DNA of 64,000 nucleotides from Phoebastria nigripes (GCA_035582835.1 JAYKAV010002970.1:248001-312000), one strand, 5' to 3'. Positions 24,118-37,443 are shown, counted from the stretch's first letter. Notes: generated by a model from the sequence alone, not told the origin. Program-made: numbers and translations.

Positions 24118-24175
24118 AATACAACGAGGAACCATTTCAGATATAAACACCAAGTTGTACAGCGTGAGTTTTAAG
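24118..24175 (+). other. Candidate exon (splice-signal only)
   Basis: The acceptor TTTCATTTCTTTACACAG ends at 24117, and GTATGA follows 24175. The 58-nt segment is open in the frame starting at its second base (19 codons). An alternative donor, AGC then GTGAGT, lies near 24163. It pairs with the segment ending at 24020. Function unknown. Confidence 0.15.
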
Positions 24176-24546
24176 GTATGATGTAGTCCTCAGCTTTTCT
24201 TACTAGTTAAGAAAGCTACTGTTTTCTACTATGCCTTTGTTTTCTTTCATAATTCAGGCACATTATAGGGAGTAGATTCTAATGGAGTGTGAAGTACCTA
24301 GATCCATACTATGAAAATTCTATTCAGTTTACATTTTATTTCACTTTAAAAAAATTAAAAATAATTCCACAGGTCTAGGCTGTCCTGCTGGCAGTAAAAT
24401 AGTTAAAGAAAGCCTCCATATTTTTTTTGCTAAAAAATAAAAAAGTCCATGTTATTATTAACTCAATTATAATATTCACTATTGGACTTCCATTTTGTTA
24501 CTTAAGGTAGAATCCATTGCAAAATAATTTCTTCCTATGAAAAAAT

Positions 24547-24570
24547 ACTTTCCTACGAAAGTAGGAAAGT
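24547..24570. repeat. Perfect 10-bp inverted repeat with GAAA loop
   Basis: ACTTTCCTAC and its exact reverse complement are separated by GAAA, which would be a GNRA tetraloop hairpin if transcribed on the + strand. It is far too short for a microRNA precursor. Confidence 0.8.
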
Positions 24571-25996
24571 GATGATCTTACAAAGATTTTTGGTCAGTAC
24601 TTCAGCTGATGTTGGAAGATAAAAGGGTCTACCATTTTCCAGAAGTCTGTGGAGCTTTACCCTTACACAGATCAACGGTATTTCTGATCATCTCTTTGAC
24701 AAGAGATTAACAGTTATCGTCAACACTTTTGATCAGATGCTATTTCCAAGGTACTAACAGCAAGAGGCAATTTAGTTCTAGTGAGGAAAAATAAGTAAGT
24801 AAGTAAATAAATAAATAGAAATTTAATATTCACTGATTACTGACAATATCAGGTCCCTTTCCTCTAAGTGTGCAGCTCTTTATAAGTTTTCCTTACGTGA
24901 ATGATTACACATAATTATTAGAAGTATGTCCATAGTGAATGAGATGTTTCAACTCTCCCAGCATCCTGCTCCCCAGAAGTAGATAACAGCAGATATGCAG
25001 GGAATGAAAAGAAGAAATAGGTCAATCAAACCCTGCAATCCATCTGNAGTAAGCAGCATAGAGACTTCTATGTTGATGTGTTTTTCTAAATCATCATATT
25101 TAGCCACCAATGAACCTACTTCCATAATTTTGTTCAAGTTCTGTTTGAAAAAAAAAAAATTTTAAATTTATGGCCTGTGCAATGATCTTTGACAGTAAGT
25201 CAGACTCTATTTAAACATTTATTTTTTATTTTAAGTGTTGTTGCTTGCAAAACTTATTGATGTCCTCTTTTCTTTCTTTAACAAGAAGGAATGATTACTA
25301 ATTCTGAATTCAGTGTCTCCATACCATTCATGATTTTACAGATCTCTCGTATGTGCCTTTGCTTGCCTCAGTACGTTATTCTTGGGACAGAAAACTTCTC
25401 ATTACTCATTGTACCAAATGATAAATTTCTGTCATTGAAATTTTCACTTTATGGAGTAAAATAGCATAAGAACATTTTTTCTCATATTATTTTACCCAGT
25501 AAAAGGAATTAATTAAAAGTAAAATTACATTAACAAACCTTCAAGAAACTTAATTACTAGAACTTGCCTACATGTTCAGTAAGTAGAAATTAATTAGGAA
25601 TGTTTTTGCATTTTAAAATGGTTGACATACAGAAATAATTCAGAGTGCACAGAACTCTGTTATTCTGAGTTTAACTTTGTTTTGTTAAAAATGCATCCCT
25701 TCCTTTTCTGGAGAACGTTGCCTTCCATCTCCAGTCCTTCATCCACTCTCCATTCTCATTGTGTTTCCCACACAGATTCTTCCTTTAGTATTTCAATCAG
25801 ATATTCAGTTGTAGGCCCCAGTTGTGGGGGTGGGGGGTGGGGGAAGTAAATCTTTAACTTAATCTAAATTGTAATTTGAACTCTTGAGGGGATTTTTGAA
25901 TAAAAATGTCTATTTGGGATTTTCCATCCAGTCAGGAAAGAGTGGAAAGAAGATTGCTGACAAAAAAGAAAACAAATGCATCTTGAAGGTGAGCTA

Positions 25997-26030
25997 GATG
26001 GATAGAAGATGGATAGAAGATGAATAGAAG
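25997..26030. repeat. 11-bp minisatellite, three copies
   Basis: GATGGATAGAA is repeated twice exactly and a third time with one change (GATGAATAGAA). Confidence 0.85.
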
Positions 26031-27941
26031 AAAATCCTCCCAGTGACTCTATCCCTCCCCACCATCCACTTTTCCCATCTTATTCTCCAAAGACAGCCTC
26101 ACTAACCCTAGAAGGCAGGAATAAAGTGGGAAAGGTCCCAGTTCCTGAAATGTGTAAAACTGTCTCACCTATTTGTAGATGCCATGAGGCAGAATATAAT
26201 ACATTTAGAGTAGAGTGCTTAATGGAGTATGCAATCAAGATACTTAAAATCTTTCATGCAGCAAACTGTCCCTAATCAAGTAAAGTTGCATAAATTATTT
26301 TCATGACTCAGTTCTATGGAAAAAATGGAAATTATTTTATTGCAATTGATTGACCTTGTCCTAGATTGTCACAAAGAATAGATCTTCATTTCTAGACCAT
26401 GGGTAAAGAACATTCTCATGAACAATCAAGAAAGCAAAAGAAAACAATGAAAAGAGAAGGAGGCAAAGGACTGGTAGGTTATAATGATACTTGAGAAATT
26501 TAAACATTAAGTATGCATAAATGAATAACAAGGATCAAGTATCACAGAGCATTTTCAATAAGAATAATAGTACATACAAATTAGGAAAGAAAAAAGATGG
26601 TTCTGTTAAGAGCAGATGACAATTGTATGTCAAAAGAAAGGAAAGCAGATAATCCAATCAATTTTTATTTAGTCTAACAAAATNAGAAGTGCACATTTGT
26701 TTAATTCAGCGTTCCTTTTTTTATAAGAATAGAATGAAAATACATGTATATCACTGCATAATTTTCATGATTTTGCATGAGGATAAGAATAATATTAATA
26801 TTTGTCTGGTGTTGGGGAAGAAATGGCTCAACATTTAAATATTAACACAAACAGTATGAAAATAAACTACAGACCTGATAAAAAATCATCAGTAATACTT
26901 TGTGTATGAAAAGATACGTCTGGAAGAAACAGGTTGTTTTACTTCTCCTGATAATAACCACCATGTTGTCTGAAATCACACTTTCCTAATCTTACAGTGT
27001 AATTTTTGAGACAACACTGCGTATTTAGGGTAACTTCTATGTTTAAATAATTAGCTGGCTAGCTCCCTGATTCCATTAGAGATTTATTTCAGTGGTGCTC
27101 CTCGAGACAGTCTGTTATTCAATACTCTTTGCAAAACTGGGGCTATGAAATTACAGAGTTTCCAGGTGGCTTTCCATATTTGGCTTTCCTGGCTGACATG
27201 AACTTTGGGAAAGGTTTGGTTTTATTTGAAAGGAAAGACAAACTAGTTAGAATGCCATAGACCAGCTTCCACCTGGTACATCAGTGGAAGGTACAAAGAA
27301 AATGGTGAGTGTCCTTATCCAACAACAGAATGAGTTTGCAAATATCAATGTATGAATTCCTGCTGACACAAAATTCGCTCACTATAATAATGAACTCCAG
27401 GTTTTTCAATTTCTTTCAGGAATGTACACCAAGAAAAAAATGGGAATATTAACAAAAGTGTAATTTGAATTCAGAGACAAAAATGTCTGACACATTTAGA
27501 CAATGAGACTTTGGCAAATATGCAAAACATGTGCTTAACTTTTGTACAGAAATGAATTTCATCATATTGGTCCAAACTAGCTAATTGATTGAAATAGTCT
27601 AAATCACCACTGTAAAAGTACAGCCATCATTTTGCTAGAAAGTCCAAAAAGAAACTGAAAATAAAGGATGATGGTATGGCTTATCTTTTTTGTCAAAATA
27701 TTGAAATAACTTGTGACATAAAGATAACATATTCCCTTACTTACCTAAATAAATGAAAGTTCTTACAAATATAGACTCTAAGAGAAAGTTTATTGAATCC
27801 ATTTACACAGATAATGCAATAGTTTTCCAATAAACAAGATACCACATTTCAATTCTTTCTGCTAAGATGAGAAATCGGGAGTGTGGTCAATTAACAACAG
27901 ATTTCAGTTGTGCAGGCTATATCAATAAATGTTGATTGCAA

Positions 27942-28005
27942 CTTTTTTTTTTTTTTTTNTTTNCTNTTNTNTTNTNTTTNTTTTNCTTNCTNTNTTTTNC
28001 TTTTN
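27942..28005. repeat. T-rich tract with many uncalled bases
   Basis: A T run followed by alternating T, C and N. The Ns show the assembler could not settle the length or the sequence. The Lys/X-rich antisense frame here is meaningless. Confidence 0.85.
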
Positions 28006-30173
28006 GAATACAGGTAAACTTGCTGATGAGTTTTTCTGAACTCTAATTTTCTTAACTCTGTTTTATAATGATGTAATTTCTCTTCAGTCAATTTGAAAAT
28101 CTAGAACTAACAGGACTGAAGGTAAAAACAATGACCATTAGGTATGTACTGTTAAGTACAGTTTGAGAAATTAATGATGTCAGAAGTCAAACAGTAAAGA
28201 GTAAGTCAGTAAGTGCTAAGTGAGAAAACCTTTGGCATACTGATATAGATAGGACTTGAGTTTTACTGCTGGAAAAATATCTATGAGTACTTGTATCCAG
28301 TATCAAGGTTACAGTGAACAAGTTGAAGATGATGGACTGTGCTGTTAAAGAAATAGTATATAAATCCAGCAAGGTGGTATAACTATGATTGTATACTGCA
28401 GTATTTATATGTCACATTGAGTAGTGTACATAATGCTGTTTATCATACCAAAGCAAGAAATACAGTAGCTATGCTTGAAAGTGGCAGGTATTAAAGATTT
28501 ATAAGAGGTTGAAGAAACTGATTCTGTTTTGATAGACAAAATGTCCTAAATGGAGTTATTAAGATTATGAAGTGCAATGATGAAAAAGATCCCAATAACT
28601 TTTGAATAACACTGACAATGCATCTGTATATAAATATACATATACTTATATATACGACCCTGAATGTGATGATTTTACTATCTACCAACTCCAGACAGCC
28701 TCATCTCTGCTGCTTTACACTGTTTCAATCTCAATTCAGCCTTAAAAACTTTGCTCAGCTATTGATCCACATTGGCCCAAACTGAGAACTAATAAATTTA
28801 GCTGTCTTGTCTATTAGAATAGAAGCCTTGCATTTGGATACATTTCATTTGATGCTTTTCCTTTTTTGCCTCTATCAATATATTTCCTGCATAGTGATAT
28901 CCTATAAGGAGCCAGAAAAGCAATATATGGAATTAGTAATTCCTTTAATGTTGTCGAAGTAGAATTTAGCAACATTACCATAACTTTATTTGTATAGTAA
29001 AAAAGATGATGGTATCAGATTAATACAGAATATATAATTAACATACAATAGATGATAGCATATAAATAATATTTAATTGCATCATAGTTTCAAAATAGCA
29101 TTAGAAATATATATATACACACATACAAGTACTATGAAAGGTTTGAGTAACATTGAAATAAATCATATTCTACATGGGAGAATCTGAGATAAAATATTAT
29201 ATTTCAGAAGTTTTATTTAGGTATGTGAGTGAAATTCTTTGTTTTCATGGTAAATCAGTTCATGGAGTGAAAATTGAGGGGTTCATAAAATTTTACTTCT
29301 GAATACGTGGTTTAGGCAGTTATTAGAGCACACAGTAAGCTAGCACTCATCTACTAAGTAGCTGCATAAGTTTCAATTTCAGAGTTCCTTTACTTTAAGC
29401 TCTCTCTTTAGATTTTTAAGACTTTGGGATTTCTTATTTAATGTTGAGCATTTTAGAACTTTCTTAGAACAATATGCCTATTTACAGTGCTATATAACTA
29501 AATTATAAATGACATATGTTTTTATTAAGTAAGGGAACATGAAATGCTTATTTTAGAAAGTTTCATGTATTTTTAACTATAAAATGAGAAATCCAGCAAA
29601 TAAAAGGTGAAAAATGAGATATAGTTTTTCTCCCATAACAGGAAAAGGGAACAGATCCTTGCCCTTCTCATTATTTTTCACTGCTGTGACAGCAAAGGGC
29701 TTAACCAATATCTTGAGGGGTAATACAATGCAGAAGGAATCCTTGAATAGACAGCTGTTGAATCAATCAAAGCCTCACCTCCTGTCACTTATGAGATTAT
29801 TGCCTGGAATTGAATAGTTTTGTCTTCTTTTTAAAGGGAAGTAACCCACTTCATTGCAGACACCTCGCTCTTCTTCTCTCTTAGCATGATCATGGGGATA
29901 GCTGGGTGAAGTCAAGGGCTGACATGAACATGCTCCTTTGGTGAGTCTTATCTGGGAATTTGGGACCAGTGGAAGTGACAGGTTTTTAGCCCTTAGAGAG
30001 CTTCTGCTCTTCTGGAAGAACAAAGTGTTAATGAAATGAGAGCGTGTTCCTGTCTCATACCACCTTCAATCCTCCTTTAGGGATAAAAGAGTTACAGAAT
30101 CACAGAACGGTTGAGTTTGGAAGGGAACCTCTGGAAGTCATCTCATCCAATCCCCCTGCTCAAGCAGGACCAC

Positions 30174-30644
30174 CTAGAGCCGAGTGCCCAGGACAATGTC
30201 TAAACAGGTTTTGAATATCTCCAAGGTAGGAGACTCCCCATCCTCTCTGGACAACCTGTGCCAGTGATCAGTCACCCTCACAGGAAAAAAGTGTTTCCTG
30301 ACATTCAGATGGAGCCTCCTGTGTTTCACTTTGTGTCCATTGCCTCTGGTCCTGTCACTGGGCACCACTGAAAAGAGCCTGGCTCCGTCTTCTTTACACC
30401 ATCCCTTCAGGTATTTATGTACATTGATAAGATGCCCCCTAAGCCTTCTCTTCTCTAGGCTAAACAGTCCCAGCCACCTCAGCCTTTCCTCATATGTGAG
30501 CTGCTCCAGTCCCTTCATCATCTTTGTGGCCCTTCTTTGGACTCTCACCAGTATGTCCACATGTCTCTTGTATTGGGGAGCCCAGGACTGGACACAGGGC
30601 TCCAGATGTGGCCTCACCACTGCTGAGTAGAGGGGAAGGATCAC
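30174..30644 (-). pseudogene. CR1 ORF2 C-terminal fragment (copy B)
   Basis: A 156-codon open stretch starting at an internal Met ([15 protein letters not shown] region) and containing [49 protein letters not shown] and [12 protein letters not shown]. It is collinear with 12004-12488 of copy A. No upstream RT remains, so it is a non-functional remnant. Confidence 0.88.
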
Positions 30645-30649
30645 CCCCT

Positions 30650-31150
30650 ACTTATTTGTTGGGATGGACAACTCTTGAGCATGGAGGAGGTGATCCTTGA
30701 ATATCAAGCAGCTTTCTTGGGCNTTATCCCACAGAACTCTTCCAAGCAGACCTTTAAGCGGGCCAAAGTCTGCCCTCCTGAATTCCAGGGTTGTGAGCTT
30801 CTCCCTGCCCTCAGGATCCTGGACTCCACCATCTCATGGTCACTGCAACCTAGGCTGCTTTTAACCTTGACATCCCCAACAAGCCTTTCCTTGTTTGTGA
30901 GTATGAGGTCCAGCAGGGCACCTCTTCTTGTTGGCTCCTCCATCACTTGGGTGATAACCAATGACCTCCAGGAACCTCCTGGACTGCTTATGCCTTGCTG
31001 TGCTGTCCTTCCATCAGACAGTGGGGTGATTAAATTCTCCCATGAGAATCAGGTCCTGTGAACATAAGGCTACTCCTATCTGTATAGGGTCTCATCCTTT
31101 TGTTCTTCCTGCTCCTATAGCAGACACCCACTTCAATGTCATACATATTG
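30650..31150 (-). pseudogene. CR1 ORF2 endonuclease fragment (copy B)
   Basis: On the - strand it includes the EVGVCYR-like start, a GEFNHP motif (Asp changed to Glu against GDFNHPD in copy A), [27 protein letters not shown] and GCSDHEMVE, with the Ser-Asp-His codons at about 30836-30844. Frameshifts separate these blocks and an N lies near 30723. The Asp-to-Glu change and the frame breaks exclude activity. It keeps the Ser-Asp-His block that copy A has lost. Confidence 0.85.
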
Positions 31151-31175
31151 GTCTCCTCTGTTCTACTATAGTATC

Positions 31176-34100
31176 TGGAACCTCACTTCCAGATGCAACT
31201 TGACCCACATCTCTCTTCGGGAACAGTACCAGGAAAGTAAACTGGGAGAGTTGTGGGAATAGTCCATTTTTGAGTAAAATGAGTGTACTGGTTAAGGGAA
31301 GAAAAGGGTGGCCTAAAATCATTGAGGAGTATTTAAAGCAAATTAGACAACTATTAGGGTATAATTTTCTTCTTCTTGACAAATGAGAGTTTTCAGATTA
31401 TTTAGTTGTTTGGCTGGATTTATCTGGGAAATAAGAAATTATAAGACATGAGACCTGTAAATAATTTTCAGAGGCAGAAAGATCATTGCTTTCAGCTCTC
31501 AGCCACNACTTAGTTACAAGTTTCTAAAATATAGGTGAATTCTCTAAGTCCTAATTAGAATGATCACATGGTACTGAGGTACTAACACCTATCTTTAAAC
31601 TTTTTTTTTTTTTCTTTTCTGTTACTTTGGAGTAAATGGTAAGTAACCCTACTATAAGTCAATGAATATACATGAGGAGTCTGTATTGTCATCTTTTAAT
31701 TAAAAGGCAGTAAAATGTATTAATTGGTAGGTGGTGGTAGGTGCTTGAAATCATCCTGGCTACCCCTCTGCTATATTGGAATGTAGCAAAAGATAATTTT
31801 TTTGTTTAAAAGATCCTGTAATAAATTTATGAAGGACTTAACTTTTCTTCTTTCGCTTTTACAAATCCTTTTATAGTGAGAAAATATTTTCCATCCATGT
31901 AGCACCTTTTTCCTAGATCCATATCTTTGCCCACTTACAGACTGCTGTCATCAGAGTCACTGCCATACAGTAAGGGGGTTTTCCCCTTTATTGCATAACC
32001 TCTGAAAGAGGTTTCAGGTTTGGAAAAGACTTTCCATAGAAAGAAGACAGTTTGCTAGAAGGTACATCAGGAGACACTACTGTAATGTAAGTTACTTTAA
32101 GTCTTATTATTGCAATAAATTTCTCCTCAGCTTCCCAGGTGAGTGCTTTATTCCTGAATATTCCTCCCAGTTCTCTTTTATTCAGAGAACAGAAGTGAAT
32201 GAGTAAGCCAACTGAAGATCCTAAACTGACAGGCTTAGTCATTGATGCTAACCTTTATGAACCCTATAGACTCCTGTTTAAATAACAGCTCCTTAAGGAG
32301 ACATAAGCCAAAGTTATGATCCCTTTTAGAAGGGACTATTTACTACAGACATTGGAACGGGAGAGTATTTTTTTCAGTGTTTGGGAATGTCTCATGCAAT
32401 ACTATTAGCTTAGACCGATAGAAAAATAAACACATTTATCAATTTTATTATCAAATTTGTCAACCTGGGTTGCTAAAGATAGGCATTTAAATATGTATAT
32501 AGAAAGGAAATTAATTACTGCAATTCTCTTTGGCTTTGGGTGGGTGGTTTTTTTTGTTGGTTTGGTTTGGTTTGGTTTAGGTTTTTTATCATAACCTTTT
32601 CTATATACAGAATATTTAGACTGGTGTGCCTACGTATAGATATCATGCATCTAGCTTTCAGACACTTATGTTTGAAAGTCTTGCCCAGCAGTCTATTATA
32701 AATGGAGTCCATCCTCCATTCATGTTTGCTTATAGACTCACAGTTTTTTGCACTTGTGCATTTTTCCTGTCAAATATGATTGCAAGAACAACTTTTTGTA
32801 TGAAAATACCATATAGATGGCTATAAACATGTTCAGAGTTCACATTTAAAATTTTAAATTATGTTTAAATGTATCAAGCAATAATTAATCTTTAAAGTCA
32901 ACAAAAGGAATTTCATTCATGTTGGTATCCACTTCTGAAGAGGTAAATTACAGCTATTTCTCCATAGTTCATTGGAGGGATTTTTTTTTTTTTTTTCACA
33001 GTGTGAAACAGTAGTTCTGCCACACAGAAGCTTTACACATTTGTCATTAATTTAGGTTTTAATAGGACTGTGAAAGGTAGTTCACACAAATTTATTCATT
33101 AGTTGGAAACATAAACCTCTGAAACTATACGTTAAGTTCAAAATCTTTTCCCTGGAGAATCTATGGTAATCCATAACTGGTGTTCTTCCTTCTACACAAA
33201 TGAACTAAACTCCCAGTTATATGTCCCAGTCAGTTATTACAGATTTTTTATTTAACAACATCTTAATTTAGGTCAACGGCTATTTTCATCCTAGGCCCTC
33301 CTTTAAACATAGAGGGAGAGATGACATCCCTCATTCCTCGGTCAGGGAAACATGACGGCACTCTAGGACTTTATCGTCTTTCTGTGAATACCTACAGATA
33401 CCTCCTGAGGTGATCTAAATGTTCTTACGCTCATCCCTTTTCCACAGAGACTTTTTTTCAGACTATCTAACGCTCTTTTATTCTTTCTTTCTATATAGAT
33501 CCCTCGGAGGAGTGGCTAGATAAGACAAGAAAGCTGCCTGAATCTTTGCAGTATGTTTGAACGTAAGAAATCATTTCTGCCATATACATGTGATGAGTAA
33601 AACAACATATTTACAGTCCTCTGCTTTTATGCAACCCTTCACCAACATAAAATCTGTGTCTTAGTAAGCACTGGCTTAGATGTTTCTTTTAGAGCATTTT
33701 TTCTATGATTATAAGAAGTTATTAGAGAAGGTATAAAAAACCATGGCATTACAATAACATTGTGTATTTTGATAAATCATTTACATGTGTCATTTGCTAA
33801 ACTTGGAAACATGCTATATAGCCTGGTTTTGACGTCATTTGTATCAAGACAACTCAGATAACTTCAACAGGAGTTATTTAAGGTTTATATTAGAGAAGAA
33901 AATTGATAAACTACAATAAATATTATATTTTCTAGTACAGGAATAGGAATAATGAAGAAAGAAATTGGTGACAATTATGTAAATTCTTGTTTGATGAGAT
34001 AACTTGGTGCATTATTAGCAAAAAGACAGAATAGGATTAAGACACACTACACAAGTGACTTCAGAAGAAAAAATGTATAAGTATACATTATAGTTATTGA

Positions 34101-36164
34101 TTTTAAAGTTAATAAATGAATTATTGCAAATTACGTAAAACATTTGAGCTGAATTTTTACAGCACAGCATACTAAGAAAACTAGTTAATGAATTTAAGAC
34201 TCATTTTTATAAATTTCTGAGTATGTATAATATCACATATCCTAAAATTAATCACAGTAACCAAATGACTTGGCCAAACTCTCTGTAAAAGTTCCAATTT
34301 AGGTAAATTCAAAATCTAGCCATAACAGTGAAGAAATAAATATAGTTTGAGCTCTTGAGAGACATTCCTGAAAGAATATTGCAAGCTGGTTGAATAATGC
34401 TGAAACACTATGATGATCTCACTTTTTACAGAAATTTTAGAAAAAAAAAAATCCTGAGAGGAAAAAAAAATACTTACTGTTATCTTCTGTTCTTTGAACA
34501 CCCTGCCTGATATACAATGTGGTTCTCTAGGGGTGACTTTTTCTTATTTGTGGCAGACTAAAATGGTCCTGCAATTTTTTAGCCACAGTTCTTTATGAGG
34601 GAAAAAAACAATCGTTTAGTCTTCCTCCCAACCACACCCACCCATTCGCTCTTAATTTTGTATTGCCCATGGAAACTACACTTAAAGTAATGATGCAGAA
34701 TAGTAGGTGGAGGAGGCAGAGTCAACACATCTTCAGCAACTGCTATTTTTCGAGTATAGTCAGAGGACAAAAATAAAAAAGTTTTAAGTAACCCATTTTT
34801 ATACTTAACAACATTTCTTCCAGAGAGCTTCACTTTTTACAACCAGGCTGAAAATCCCCTGAGGAGACAGGTTGAATGAAGTATATATTTAGCTGAACGC
34901 AAACTGAAGCACTTGCTTTCCCAGTATTTCCCACTGGTACTGCAAGGACAGAGGAGGAGGAATACGTGAGGCTGTGCACTAAACTTCATGCAGAAATCCA
35001 AGAGATTGCAGGGAATGCCATGGAGGTTAGAGATTTGAAAAATGTGAGAAATTCAGCATCAACCAAGTGTGTAGATTTTACCTGTTTCAGAACAAACCAC
35101 CTCAAGGTATTATTTATGAAATCAGACACTCTGCTTGGCATAACGGAATGGTATGAATGATAGTTATTTGCTGTTTTAGCTGCCAGACATACCTAGACTC
35201 ACATACTTAAGATAGTTTTGATAGTTATAATAAGCACAGTGAAAGAAGTTGATTTTTTTTTCAATAATACATTGTATGTTTCTACTTAAGTCTCAAGACT
35301 ACCTTAAATTTGACGTTAAAAAATGAGAGATCTGCAATGCCTCTAGTGCAAAGCTCTCCTAATCAATACAAAGGTTATGATGACACTAAAAGGTATAACC
35401 TTACAGACAGCAAGAACTGGTGGGGCAAGTTGGTCTCTCCATGAGTTTCTGTTAGCACAAAATCTTAGTGTAAGGGTCACCAGGCTCCTGGATGGAGGAG
35501 TACAAGTTTTGAAAGGACCTTCTGAAACTGTTTTGGAAGGAATAAACACAGAAGAAATGAGCATTGTGCAGTATGTCATAAAGAAATGGCTAAAAGGCTA
35601 GATAACATAATCTGAACCACAGACAGGGACTCTGCCAGGAATCTGCAGGAGGAAGAGGAAATGAAGGAGAGTAACAACCAGCAAAATTTCCTGCAGCAAA
35701 GGAGTTTTTACCATGACAGTATGTATCCCAGCACATATAATTTATCCCTATTATGATAGTCCATAGGTCATAAAAAATAATTCCTATGCAAGGAAAAAAA
35801 TACATTTATTTCATAAATTTGAACATAAAAGACATTCCTAGACTGTGCAAGACTCAATCATATATGTAAAGTTTGTAATAAAGAGACCTACGGGTTCCAG
35901 TTTGTCAGTGGTGCAGAAGGCACAACATAGCTAATAGCAGCAACCCTCATCCAAGATTTAGTGTTTTTTCATAAGCTTCAATAGGCTGCTTATAAATAAA
36001 ATGGGAACTTTATGGGGATTGTGACTAACCTGAAAGGTAATAACTGTTATCAACAGAATCATTTTCCATCTTCATTTGCAGAAATTTCATTCAAAAAGAT
36101 GGAAGAGTCCTGCCTGTTGACAGTAAAGAACAAAGATGATGTTAAGCAGAGAAAACATGCAGAA
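31176..36164. other. AT-rich unique sequence, no gene seen
   Basis: No element recognised. T runs occur near 31598-31614 and 32978-32997. A 75-codon open frame on the + strand at 35377-35601 overlaps an antisense one of similar length; I recognise neither. Composition is otherwise typical of avian non-coding DNA. Confidence 0.55.
32556..32585. repeat. (GGTTT)n microsatellite
   Basis: Four to five GGTTT pentamers after a T run. Confidence 0.85.
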
Positions 36165-36420
36165 TGTGGCGGTCCTGGTTAACGAGGGAGGTCCCAGATG
36201 ACTGGAGGCTTGCCAATGTGACGCCCATCTACAAGAAGGGCCGGAAGGAGGACCCGGGGAACTACAGGCCTGTCAGCCTGACCTCGGTGCCAGGGAAGAT
36301 TATGGAGNNGNTCANCNTGGGGGCGCTCGCAAGCCATGTGCGGGACAACCAGGGGATCAGGCCCAGCCAGCATGGGTTCATGAAAGGCAGGTCCTGCTTG
36401 ACCAACCTGATCTCCTTCTA
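36165..36420 (+). pseudogene. CR1 RT N-terminal fragment (copy C)
   Basis: The open frame contains [36 protein letters not shown], then ambiguous bases at 36308-36317, then SQHGFMKGRSCLTNLISF up to the gap. These are the conserved finger blocks of CR1-type RT. The frame is intact apart from the ambiguous bases. The palm with the catalytic residues falls inside the gap, so completeness cannot be judged. Confidence 0.88.
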
Positions 36421-37194
36421 NNNNNNNNNNNNNNNNNNNNNNNNNNNNNNNNNNNNNNNNNNNNNNNNNNNNNNNNNNNNNNNNNNNNNNNNNNNNNNNN
36501 NNNNNNNNNNNNNNNNNNNNNNNNNNNNNNNNNNNNNNNNNNNNNNNNNNNNNNNNNNNNNNNNNNNNNNNNNNNNNNNNNNNNNNNNNNNNNNNNNNNN
36601 NNNNNNNNNNNNNNNNNNNNNNNNNNNNNNNNNNNNNNNNNNNNNNNNNNNNNNNNNNNNNNNNNNNNNNNNNNNNNNNNNNNNNNNNNNNNNNNNNNNN
36701 NNNNNNNNNNNNNNNNNNNNNNNNNNNNNNNNNNNNNNNNNNNNNNNNNNNNNNNNNNNNNNNNNNNNNNNNNNNNNNNNNNNNNNNNNNNNNNNNNNNN
36801 NNNNNNNNNNNNNNNNNNNNNNNNNNNNNNNNNNNNNNNNNNNNNNNNNNNNNNNNNNNNNNNNNNNNNNNNNNNNNNNNNNNNNNNNNNNNNNNNNNNN
36901 NNNNNNNNNNNNNNNNNNNNNNNNNNNNNNNNNNNNNNNNNNNNNNNNNNNNNNNNNNNNNNNNNNNNNNNNNNNNNNNNNNNNNNNNNNNNNNNNNNNN
37001 NNNNNNNNNNNNNNNNNNNNNNNNNNNNNNNNNNNNNNNNNNNNNNNNNNNNNNNNNNNNNNNNNNNNNNNNNNNNNNNNNNNNNNNNNNNNNNNNNNNN
37101 NNNNNNNNNNNNNNNNNNNNNNNNNNNNNNNNNNNNNNNNNNNNNNNNNNNNNNNNNNNNNNNNNNNNNNNNNNNNNNNNNNNNNNNNNNNNNN
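36421..37194. other. Assembly gap, 774 Ns
   Basis: The run of Ns lies inside CR1 copy C. Lining copy C up with copy A (and leaving out the nested LTR of copy A) predicts about 855 bp of CR1 between the two edges, close to the gap length. The missing sequence is therefore very probably the RT palm and thumb region of the same element. Confidence 0.97.
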
Positions 37195-37443
37195 CTCTAC
37201 AACTACCTGAAAGGAGGTTGCAGCGAGGTGGGTGTTGGTCTCTTCTGCCAAGCAACAAGCAATAGGACGAGAGGAAATGTCCTCAAGTCGTGCCAGGGGA
37301 GGTTTATATTGGACATTAGGAAAAATTTCTTTACTGAAAGAGTGGTTAAACATTGGAAGAGGCTGCCCAGGGAAGTGGTGGAGTCACCATCCCTGGAGGT
37401 ATTTAAAAGACGTGTAGATGAGGCGCTTAGGGACATGGTTTAG
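37195..37443 (+). pseudogene. CR1 ORF2 C-terminal fragment (copy C)
   Basis: The first bases encode [10 protein letters not shown] 71-codon open frame then covers [52 protein letters not shown] and stops at TAG near 37441. This is the standard C-terminal tail of CR1 ORF2. The first Met is not a real start. Joined to the part before the gap it could be part of one long frame, but the 5' truncation removes the endonuclease. Confidence 0.88.

Larger units (their letters stand above)
23508..30089. other. AT-rich unique sequence; only weak exon-like signals
   Basis: No mobile element or recognised gene. Minor features are an AAGT/AAAT tract at 24791-24818, a T-rich block dense in Ns at 27942-28005 (poor base calls), and TA tracts near 29109-29121. 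A better-than-average exon-like pair at 23906-24175 is listed separately. Confidence 0.5.
30090..31175 (-). mobile_element. CR1 LINE with deleted RT (copy B)
   Basis: Reverse-oriented CR1. Its 3' terminus lies at the left, where ACAGAATCACAGAAC (about 30094-30108) is the reverse complement of the terminal octamers. Moving right it shows the 3' UTR, the ORF2 C-terminal region (30174-30644) and then directly the endonuclease (to about 31175). The entire linker and reverse transcriptase, about 1.44 kb by comparison with copy A, are missing. The break is near 30643-30651, with about nine unrelated bases at the joint. The 5' limit is uncertain because similarity fades between 31150 and 31220. Same CR1 subfamily as copy A by shared 3' sequence. 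Confidence 0.9.

Noticed and set aside
30331..31061. + strand frames of 99 and 128 codons over CR1 copy B
   Set aside because: Shadows of the - strand ORF2 remnants.
36164..37353. Open frames of 311-359 codons on both strands across the gap
   Set aside because: They are open only because the 774 Ns are read as X; the real content is CR1 sequence at the edges.
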